Below are positions 32,214 through 41,025 of a stretch of 50,000 nt of DNA, piece by piece. The stretch is from Symbiodinium natans. Lineage: Eukaryota > Sar > Dinophyceae > Suessiales > Symbiodiniaceae. Where the stretch lies: NCBI GenBank assembly GCA_905221605.1, contig CAJNDS010001558.1, positions 300,001-350,000 of the forward strand. Direction: 5' to 3'. Positions within the stretch are counted from its first letter, which is position 1, and each line of letters starts with the position of its first letter. The position numbers and the translations under genes are program-made. The notes below the pieces were generated by a model. The model had not been told where the DNA came from and did not search any database. It saw only the letters and a list, made by a program, of their open reading frames with translations.

Positions 32214-32967
32214 CGAGCGAGAGAGGGAGACAGACAGAGAGAGAAAGAGACGAGGGAACAAAATGGCAAGTCATTTCCCTACCGCCTTTTGCTCTTCTTT
32301 CGCCTCGTGGCTTTCTCACAAGTCAAAGTCCAAGTATGGAAAAGTGAACCACCGAAAAACATGAAAAAGAATAGAAAGGGAGAGATAATTAAAGGAGGGG
32401 CTTCCGCTCCTCTTTCCAACGCGTTTTTCATTACTGTACTCTCCTCATCTTTTCTCTTTGCTTCTTCTTTTCTGGCAATAGTGGCAGTGGAGAAGGTTTC
32501 TTTGCTGCCCTCTCATACAAACAGAGAAGAAAAAGGATAAATGATAAACCAAAAAAGAGGTCATGCCCCGGCCTATGCCCCTTTCTCCTATCTTCCTTGC
32601 TGCTTTTTCGTTGATCTACTCTGATGTTAAATGTCAGCGAAGGGGAAGAGCGGGGGGAGCGACTCTTTCCCAGTCTTTCTTCCTTCTCCCTCTCCCTCTC
32701 CTCTCCCTCTCTCCCTCTCTCCCTCTCTCCCTCTCTCCCTCTCTCCCTCTCTCCCTCTCTCCCTCTCTCCCTCTCTCCCTCTCTCTCTCTCTCTCTCTCC
32801 CTCTCTCTCTCTATCTCTCTTAAAAGAGCGAAAGGCCCCCTTTCACGTGGTTCCAAGGATGAATGAGTTTGCTCAGCAAAACCCGATGCTACAAGCAAAG
32901 GGCATTTAATGTTTTTTAATAGGGAAAGAGGACAAAACCTCACATTATACCTAAAGGTCCATGCCAC
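31967..32967. mobile_element. 1001-bp foldback element with about 154-bp terminal inverted repeats
   Basis: The left end (31967-32120, starting GTGGCATGGACCTTTAGG) and the right end (to 32967, ending CCTAAAGGTCCATGCCAC) are inverted copies with one mismatch that I can see. Just inside each end are GA-rich and CT-rich microsatellites, also inverted. The central part (32250-32690) is unique and carries no clear protein. The near identity implies a recent insertion or recent gene conversion between arms. I see no obvious target duplication. The mirrored frames starting MAWTF come from the repeats and are not genes. Confidence 0.93.
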
Positions 32968-33133
32968 ATAAACCCTATAAACCCTGTAAACCCTATAAAC
33001 CCTATAAACCCTGTAAGCCCGAAAAGCCCTGAAAAACCCTATAGACCCTATAAACCCGATAAACTTACCCTATAAACCCTATAAACCCTGTAAAGCCCTA
33101 AACGCTAAACTCTAAACCTAAACCCTAAACCCT
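32968..33133. repeat. Degenerate CCCTATAAA tract
   Basis: About 15 units of AACCCTATA(A), then CCCTAAA units, between the foldback element and the last gene D exon. The unit is an eight-base relative of the heptamer. Confidence 0.85.
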
Positions 33134-36100
33134 TCAGGCTTCAGGGTTTAGAGTGCTGAAGGGCGATCCAAGTCGCTGGATGCTGATATCCCGGTCCGCG
33201 GTCGCGGGGGATTCCGCAGAAGCTGGCGGCAGGCCAGGACTCTCACTTGCATGGTCCCTGAATAGGGTTTAGGGTTTAGGGTTTAGGGTTTCGGGTTTCG
33301 GGTTTAGGGCCCTGAACCGGGGAACCCTCATATGCCCCTTATAGACCCTACAAACTCAGGGGCCCACGAATGTATGAACCCGAGCCCCCCCCAAAATCAC
33401 GGCCCGATACGGCTAGACTTCCAGGTATAGTACGAGTAGCCCATGTTTTCTTGGTTTAAGGTTCTGCAGGGTTAGCCTGAACTCCAAAACCCTCAACCCT
33501 CAACCCTAAGCCCCAAACCCTAAACCCCAGACTCCAAGCCAAAGAGCCAAGATCCCGGGTCTTGTACGGACACCCCGAGATCTTCCAAAGGGTCACTCCA
33601 GGCTCCGAAGATTGGGCTTCGGGGTTAAGGGTTAAGGGTTTGGGGCATTACTATTATTATTATTATGATTATTATTAATATTATTATTGTTGTTATTTTC
33701 ATTGTTATTATTGTTATTATGTTGTTTTTAACTTTTACTACTATAAGAATAATTGTTACTATGTATATATCATAATATATATATATATATGTATGTATAT
33801 GTATTGCTCATTTTTTGTTTTTCACGGTTTGTGGGGAAGGGAAGAGTGGTCGTCTGAAACCCTGAGCGCAAAAGGGACATCCGCGTCGCTCGGGACTTGA
33901 AGCCGTACGGCCCAAGGTTGCAAAACACACCCACTGTCCCCTAAACCCTAAACCCCTTAGGGGCTGAAGACCCAAGCTGAAAAAAGGTTATAACCTTTTA
34001 CTTGTAACAGGATTGTATAGAACCAAAAAGGTTGAAGGTTAACTACCCAGCCCCTAACCCTAAACCTAAAACCCTAAGCCATAAACCCTTAACCCCAAGA
34101 CCCTGTAGAAAGTTTCAGGGTCAAAAAACCTGAGGTCACGTCCAAATGCCACCCGGCATTGGGGTCTGCAGGGCTTGCAGTGTTGAGTTTTTTTGGGGGG
34201 GTTACAGGGTGCCCTGAGGGTTTGTAGGGCTTGCGCACTAGCCCTCAACCCTCAACCCTCAACCCTAAACCGTAAACCTTAAAACCCAAACACGGCGCCA
34301 CCTGCAGAAGTTGGCGCCGGCTGCGATGGGCTTGCCGCAGCGCGCGCACACCGGCGCGCCCATGGCCTGCGTAAGGCACCGAACTTGGGATTTCGGGGTT
34401 TAGGGTTTTTAGGGTTTCAGGGGCTTAGGGTTGAGGTGTTTAGGGGGGCAGTGGAGGAGTGTATCCCTAAATCAAGTACTCAAACATCCAAAATACCTAA
34501 ACCGGCCACACCCACACCTCTCCTGAAGGTACACAGAAGGCCAATGCTCGCACCCCTCTGCACGCCTACGCGCAAAGTCCAGAGGGCTCATTCAGGGGTA
34601 GGTTCACAACGACGCAGATGCAAAGCGAACCATTTGCAAGGCACAGGCCGCCCAACTCCACTGCGGTTTAGGGTTGAGGGCTTAGGGTTAAAGGTTTAGG
34701 GTTTAGGGTTGCCCCCTGAAGAGCCAAGATACACCTATACAGCCTACACACCTATACAGCATCCCTCAAGATGCTGCCTTACCTATCTGCCCCAAACCCT
34801 GACCCTCGACCCTCAAACCACAACCTAAACCCCTCTCGACCCTAAATCCCTGAACCATGAAACCCGAAACCCTGAACCCTAAACCCTAAACCCTACTCCT
34901 GACCCCTGCACCCACTCAGCCCTGGACCTCTAAACCCCCCAAAACCCCGAAACCGTGAACACCCGAAAGGCCCTGAACCCTGAACACCCAAAACTAAAAC
35001 TTCTTCTTCTTAAGAGCCCCCCCTCCATTGTTTTTGAAACTATTCTTCTTCTTAAGGGAAATATAGCGATTGTTGTCTTCTATTTTTTTTGGGGGGGGTT
35101 CTTAAGCAAGTAGCAGAAAAGCCCACACCCCTAACCCCTAACCCCTAACCCCTAACCCCTAAACCCCTAAACCCCTAAACCCCTAAACCCCTAACCCCTA
35201 AACCCCTAAACCCCCAACCCCAAACCCTAAACCCCAAACCCCAGCTGCCGCCTCCATGGGCTCGAAGAAGTCCAAGTTGCTGGCGCCCGCGCCGAAGGGG
35301 GGCGGCAAGTCTTGGAGCTCGGGTCCTGCCGATTTTGGGGCTATTGGGTTTGGGTTTAGGGTTTAGGGTTTAGGGTTTAGGGTTTAGGGTTTAGGGTTTA
35401 GGGTTTAGGGTTTAGGGTTTAGGGTTTAGGGTTTAGGGTTTAGGGTTTAGGGTGTAGGGTTTAGGGTTTCGAGCTAAACCCTAACACCCAAACTTCCCCA
35501 AACTTTCCCCAAACCCTATAGCCTATACCCTATACCCTAAACCCCAAACCCAAAGGCCCAAAAGAGAGGGAACCCCCTCGCAGCACGGCTCCTACGCCCA
35601 GGGAGGTCTCCGCGGGCCGCCGCCACCTTTTCCAGGGTTTAGGGTTTAGGGTTCAGGGTTTAGGGTTTAGGGCTTAGGGCTTAGGGCAAAGCAAACCGTT
35701 TATAGACCATGTAGTCCTGCATATAATCGACATATTCTGCATCTATGCTAAAGGAAGAGCTTGAGGGTTGAGGCTTTAGCTGAGGCTTGTGTGTTGCTTT
35801 TGCTTATCCACTCCGCGCAACCTCCGGCGCCTCCTCTACAAGCTTAGCATCTACGGGTACTTACACGGTCCCTTAATATATGGGTCCTCAAAACGGTGCC
35901 TCTTATATACCCCATAGATACCCTATACACACCCTGTAAGGGCGGTAAAGGACCGTATTGAGGGCCCACATACCCCTAGATTACAGTAGAAAGCCACATG
36001 AAGGAGCCCCACAGCAACCGAAACCCTAAGCCTTACACCCCAAACCGTGTAGGTCCTAAGCCCCAACCCTAAACCCTACACCCTACACCCTAAACCCTTT

Positions 36101-39100
36101 ACCCTAAACCCTAAACCCCAAACCCTAAACCCTAACCCTAAACCCTTAAAGCCCGAAACCTTGGTCTTGGGCCCCAGCTCCTCAAACGGATCGAACTTTG
36201 CCTTGGCCCAGCTGCGCTTCAGGTCTCATAGGGTTAGAGTTTGGGGTTTAGGGTTTAGGGCTTGGGGTTTAGGGTTTGGGGTTTAGGGTTTAGGGCCATA
36301 AAACGTGAACATAGAGCACCGTGGGAGTTCTTCCCAGAGGTGAAACAGCAGGGCGAGTGAGAAAGCTGCTGAGGCCTGCACCGGCTGGTAGTAGCCTGGG
36401 CTTCTGGGTTTAGGGTTTCGGGTTTAGGGTACAGGGTTTTGTCGGCTTCTTGGGGAATGCCGAGGTTTAGTGGCGTTGGTAAACCCAATCAGGGTTCAGG
36501 GTTTGTGCAAGTTCCAATCTCTCAGTATGTGAAGACGTCGTGCTGCAAACATATGGGCTCTTTGCGCCCCTGTAATTATAATGCTGCAAGCACGCGCCAT
36601 GAATAGAAGCATTACAAGTGCGTGATAATGGTAGCCCAAAACCCAAAACCCTAAACCCTTGTCTTCGCCCAAGAATGAAGCCCTAAACCCTATAGCGCGC
36701 ACGGCGGCAGGCCTCCGCCCAAAAGATACTCGGACCCCTACGGACGTACCCCGAATAGAAGCCTAAGGTTCCCTTAACATACTCCTACCATGGCGCCTAG
36801 ATTTTCTTGGGGGACCCGTTAAAGAAGCGTCCCCGAACCCAAAGGTGCAATTTGAGGCTTCCAAGGTAGAATCCCATGAGACAACTCACGCAGAAACCCG
36901 AACCCCTAACGAACCCTAAGCCCTAAGCCCTAAGCCCTAAGCCCTAAGCCCTAAGCCCTAAGCCCTAAGCCCTAAGCCCTAAACCCTAAACCCTAAACCC
37001 TAACCCCATAAAGCCGACACCAATGAGGGCCAGGCGTGCAGCTCCCTGGCGCCATCTCGCAAAAGGATCCTGCAACGCAGGATGAAAGGAAAGCTGAGTC
37101 TCAGGATCTGCGGGTTTAGGGTTTAGGGTTTAGGGTTTAGGGTTTAGGGTTTAGGGTTTAGGGTTTAGGGCTAGGGCTTAGGGCTTGGGGCTTAAGGATC
37201 CGGATGGAACTTCCAGGCTTTCGCAACAAGTCTGATGCCTAAGTGGCCCAGCCGGTCTCAAGTGACTCCACAGTTGCCAGAAGACTTGACGTGGGTTTAG
37301 GGTTTAAGGTTTAGGGTTTAGGGTTTCGGGCTTCGGGCTTGAGGGTTAAGGGTTAAGGGTTTAGGGTTTGGGGTTTTGCCCTCTGAATGTCGGTTTAGGC
37401 TTTTTAGGGTGCCCGATTTAGTCCGGCACCCTCAACAAGATGCCTAAAGGGGACCCTCGTTTTCGAGAGCTACCCATGTATGAAGAGGGTTCAAGATGGG
37501 GTTTAGGGTTTAGGGTGGAAGACTTGCAGGAAATCGGGAGATGAGATGATTTCTTTCTCGGCCTTTGTAGAGCCGGCGGTCTATATTAAGTCTTTGGGCT
37601 CAGATATGGCTCATCGTTCCGTCTGTTTCTAGTCGAAGAGGATGTTCCCCAGGCTCTGGGAAGTGTGTGCAGCGCTTCCCTGTGTGTTGATGCGTGCTTG
37701 TCGATGCACACTACAGTATCAGTGGTACAAGCACAACATCCGCAGCCATATTGCTGCTGCATGAAAATGTGACATGTCAAAGCCGTCACAGACCCTTGCT
37801 CATGCCAACCCACTCCCCTAAGATCAAAACCCCCCACCCCCAGCTTAGGAATCTTTTGCTCCGAGACGGCGGGCAGCCGTGGCACTTTCTTCGGATCCAG
37901 GGATCCGGGTGCAAGGTTGTAAAGAGAGCCCTACCCTAGGGGTTTAGGGTTTAGGGTTTCGGGTTTAGGGTTTAGGGTCCCTACCTGTGACCCTAAGCCC
38001 TAAGCATGCTTCAAAAGTAGCTGCCTGGGGTTCACATTCAGCTCGCCCCCCTTCTCTGCCTCTGCAGTCCTAGCTTAGGGTTTAGGGTTTAGGGTTTAGG
38101 GCTAGGACATCAGCCCTGGATCCTCCAAGGTCGTCACTCACCTACCCTCACGAAAGCTGCACTCGAAGTTCGTCACTTGCTCCGTGAACTGCCCATCCCG
38201 CGTCTTCAGGCCTCTATGCAGGGGTTTAGGGTTTAGGGTTTAGGGTTTAGGGCTTAGGGTTTAGGGTTTAGGGCTTAGGGTTTAGGGTTTACGGGGGAAA
38301 CTTGTAGTTTCAGCCTGCGCCATCAACCCAGAAGCCTTAAAATCTAACTCTGAACCCTCAAACCCTAAACCCTAAACCTCAATGCCTTGACCTTAAGCCC
38401 TATATCCCAAACTGCCCTGAGCTGAGAGTGTTGGTGTTGGACTGCTTCATCATGAAAGCCGCCATGCTTGTGGGGTCAGCTATATGCAGTCTGCGGACTG
38501 CAGTCGCTCCAAACCTGGCTTTAGGTTTAGGTTTTGGGGTAAACCCTGAATCCTAAACCCTAAACCCTAAACCCTGAACCCTGAACCCTTAGCTCTAAAA
38601 ACCCTCAAGCTTCCGGATCGCCCAAACCCCTGAAGCGCTAAAACCCCAACACCCCAAACCCGCACCCCAAGTTCCCAAAGAGCCCAATACCCCTTAACTA
38701 AGAAATACACCTTAAACCATCTAGGGATCCTGAACTAGACCCAGGAGTAACCTAGGAATAAAAGGGGTGCCCTTTTTGGATTTAAGGGGATTCTAAGGGA
38801 ACCCCAACCCTAAAAAACACGGGAAAAAGTGCCTACACCGGTCCTAGTAGGGACCCTTAATAATCATAATGAATGCTCCTTAAGGAATACACCTTAAACT
38901 TAAACCATATAGGGATCCTTAATACGCCTTTAAGGTCCTAAACCCTAATCCCTAATCCCTAAACCCTAAACCCTAAACCCTGTTCCTGAATTAATAGGGG
39001 TCGTGGGCTCCCTGGGTTGGGAGTGGGCCCTCTGGTGGCGCAGCCTAAACCCTAGCCGGTTAAAAGCCTCGGAGCACGTTTAGGGTTTAGGGTTTAGGGT

Positions 39101-39969
39101 TTAGGACCTAACCCAAATCAACCGAAACGACCCCCAACCACGGGAGAAGAAAAGGAGCACTAACGTAATCAAACAGTTGCCCGCCACATTCACTCCCCCA
39201 CTGCCCACTCCCCACTCCCCCCTAAACCCTAAACTCTGAACCCTAAGCCCGAAACCCTAAACCCTAAACCATCTGAGTCCTCGCATGACGAGATATTCCC
39301 TGGCTTTCCGCTTCTGGGCCTGTCGGCTCGTGCCGATGTAGGGCTAGACTTGGATAACCCCATTTAGGGTACTTATAACTTGGTAGCCCATGTACCATCA
39401 AATTGTAATAGGGTACCACTGGGCGACCAAGATAACCCTACTTCTAACTACCCATAGGGCTATAAGTAGGGTTAGAAGTAGGGTGAAAAGTAGGGTTATA
39501 AGTATGGTAACTATATACTTCTAACCCCATTTGATGTACTTATAACCCTACTTCTAACTACCCATGAACCTCACAGCAGGGCAAACAGGGCAGGCCTCCC
39601 CCAACCTCAGCTCGAAGCTCTAAACCCTAAACCCCAAACCCCCAACCCTAAACCCTAGACCCTCAAGGTCAACACAAGAAGAAGAAGAAGACCTCACCAA
39701 CCCCATGGGCCAAGGAACCTTTTTTTGATAGCCGTCTTCTGCCGTAGAAAAGGGAAGCTCCACATTTCTTGTCAGGGTACATTTAGGATAAGCCGAGGTG
39801 ATCCTCATTCCTGACAGTCAAAAGTATGCAAGTCCTAAATATGGTGACGTCGCTAAAATCTCATGAACGGCAACGCAGAACATGCACGCCTCGACCAACT
39901 TCTGCTTGGCTTCTCGCTTCCGCTTCTTCCGCAGCGCCGCGGAATCAGTCGAGGAAGACGACGAAGAAC
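33134..39969 (-). CDS. Gene D: fourteen short exons, unknown protein with a CxxC...CxxH motif; terminal exon found
   Basis: Exons 5' to 3': 39896-39969 (Ser run, then ALRKKRKREAKQKL), 39698-39767, 39270-39326, 38979-39044, 38423-38497 (RRLHIADPTSMAAFMM), 38142-38211 (RDGQFTEQVTNFECSF, donor AG|gtgagt), 38025-38069, then a gap where phase is unresolved, 37228-37284, 37021-37107 (TQLSFHPALQDPFARW), 36160-36224 (LKRSWAKAKFDPFEELG), 35596-35626, 35240-35325 (ELQDLPPPFGAGASNLDFF), 34302-34366 (GAPVCARCGKPIAAGANFC) and 33134-33257, ending in TGA. The last six exons join in phase with GT-AG throughout. C-x2-C-x10-C-x2-H across the 34302 junction looks like a zinc site. Two upstream junctions need GC donors. 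No family recognised. All five introns between the last six exons begin with TTTAGGG and end with CCCTAAA in sense. The first exon may not hold the start. Confidence 0.55.
33657..33800. repeat. ATT/TAT microsatellite and TA run
   Basis: TTATTA-type units followed by (TA)n near 33765-33792, inside a gene D intron. Confidence 0.9.
35144..35236 (-). repeat. CCCCTAA/CCCCTAAA array
   Basis: A block of CCCCTAA heptamers turns into CCCCTAAA octamers next to the donor side of the gene D exon at 35240-35325; in sense it reads TTTAGGGG at the intron 5' end. Confidence 0.93.
35348..35470 (+). repeat. TTTAGGG array at the acceptor side of a gene D exon
   Basis: About 17 heptamers. In gene D sense this is CCCTAAA leading to the ATCGGCAG acceptor. 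Confidence 0.95.
36914..37003 (-). repeat. CCCTAAG-variant array
   Basis: Nine CCCTAAG units followed by four CCCTAAA units, next to the donor of the gene D exon 37021-37107. It is the complement of the GGGCTTA block at 18368-18552. Confidence 0.94.
37115..37190 (+). repeat. TTTAGGG array filling a short gene D intron
   Basis: Nine heptamers make up most of the 120-bp intron between exons 37228-37284 and 37021-37107; only the acceptor side carries an array. Confidence 0.93.
37300..37990. other. Unresolved part of gene D
   Basis: A minus-strand frame with LPAVSEQKIPKLG near 37810-37880 follows a GAAG acceptor and has donor-like GG|gtgggg. It may be the missing exon between 38025 and 37284, but two phases are possible. 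Other open frames here lack splice sites. Confidence 0.35.
38222..38292 (+). repeat. TTTAGGG array
   Basis: About ten units with two GGGCTTA variants, at the acceptor side of the gene D exon 38142-38211. Confidence 0.94.
38700..38940. repeat. Direct repeats around an AAAGGGTGCCCTTTT phrase
   Basis: AATACACCTTAAAC...TAGGGATCCT occurs twice (near 38706 and 38895). Between them is AAAAGGGGTGCCCTTTTTGG, a member of the dispersed GGGCACCC family. It lies in a gene D intron. Confidence 0.55.
39379..39431. mobile_element. Short introner-like copy, 53 bp
   Basis: It starts CTTGGTAGCCCA and ends TGGGCGACCAAG and keeps GGGTACCACTGGG as in both GH3 introns. It looks like an internally deleted member. 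Next to it, AACCCTACTTCTAACTACCC is directly repeated at about 39435 and 39546. Confidence 0.65.
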
Positions 39970-40055
39970 CTCGGCCACTGGGGGTTTAGGGTGGGGTATC
40001 TATTTTATAGCGGGATATGTAGTGGTTCGTATTGGGGTATATAGGGACTATCCGC

Positions 40056-40316
40056 TGACGCCCCGTCTATGCCCTGGCCGCCCCCACCCCCACCGCTCCT
40101 TCTCTGAAATCGGCGGCACTGGCGGTAGCCGTCAAATATAAAGGTGTAAAGGCAACAAACAAAGAGTCCGCCGGCCTTTATAAAGGCCGCACGCCAAACC
40201 TGACCAAAAAAGCATTGGAGAACCATGGCAAGCCAGGCAGCTCGAAGAAGAGGAGCTTGACTTCCTTGACGGAAGCGCATATAAAAACGGCTTCGGTCCA
40301 CGGTGTTGAGGGTTAA
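40056..40316 (+). CDS. Candidate terminal exon, basic unknown protein
   Basis: A frame open from about 40056 to TAA at 40314 has no ATG but good codon use: APTPTAPSLKSAALAVAV, then LYKGRTPNLTKKALENHGK and KKRSLTSLTEAHIKTASV. The acceptor could be one of several AG sites (for example before 40163). The minus-strand frame across the same bases (98 codons with ATG, Gly run) is the competing reading. No partner exon identified. Confidence 0.35.
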
Positions 40317-40643
40317 GGGTTTCGGGCTTTAGCCCTAAACTTTAAACAAGAAGCCCTTAACCCTAAAGGGGACAAAAGCCCTGGATTTTACAAACAAAGA
40401 CGCATCTTTGGGCCGTACCCTGGTAGTCTGTGGGGTTACCAAGCCCACCCCCCCCATGATAAGTTTCAGAGTCGTTACGGTGTAGTTCTATGATTTCGAG
40501 ACCCCCGCTACCTCATAAGCTCTCTAAATTCGGGTCCTTTTGGAGGAGCCCTTCTAAGGGTGCCGTACTGCAAAATTGGGGCACACAAAAAAGGGACCCT
40601 AATTAGCCCTAATTTATTAGCCCTAATTTAGACAACTCGCCAC

Positions 40644-40840
40644 TTACTGGTCAAGCAGCTTCTTCTTTTTCTTCTTGCCTTTCTTCTCCTTTCCCTTCTG
40701 CTTCTTCTGCGAGGCTCAGGGCGTCAGTATCCCGTTGGTGCAAGTGCTGTGGTTCGTGGCCTGCCCCTAAACCCCCAAAAAGTACCTTGCAGGCCACGAT
40801 AGCCGTACCATAATAGGAGCCATTCCCAATTCCAGACACC
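40644..40840 (-). CDS. Two candidate exons: optional Lys-rich C-terminal tail of the GH3 gene, or a separate small gene
   Basis: Exon 40786-40840 (AAG acceptor, VSGIGNGSYYGTAIVACK, donor AAG|gtactt) joins in phase to 40644-40706 (CTCGCAG acceptor, a run rich in Lys ending LLDQ and TAA). The GH3 stop codon overlaps a possible donor: CC|gtgagg at 41030/41029. Splicing there would replace the GH3 stop with this 38-residue tail in frame. Without splicing, GH3 ends normally at full family length, so the tail may be alternative or unrelated. Confidence 0.35.
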
Positions 40841-41025
40841 CTTTCATAAGCCAGTGAAGTCCCGACGCGTAAGCCAGCTAAGTGTTGGGGGTGTCGCTGC
40901 GAGGCCAATTTTCCATAAAACCGCCAGGACCTTGCCTGGTGCCAAATCGGTGCGCCATTTTGCGACCGGGCGTGCAAAAGTAATTCCACTATGCGTGGAG
41001 GACTGTGACCTTTTGCCATCCTTCC

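Noticed and set aside
31967-32967. Two proteins sharing the start MAWTFRYN
   Set aside because: Both are the inverted arms of the foldback element read from each side; they run into GA/CT microsatellites.
37586-37885. A 99-codon intact minus-strand gene
   Set aside because: Only its first 20 codons or so look coding; the rest passes a donor-like site and loses codon bias, so it is at most one exon of gene D.
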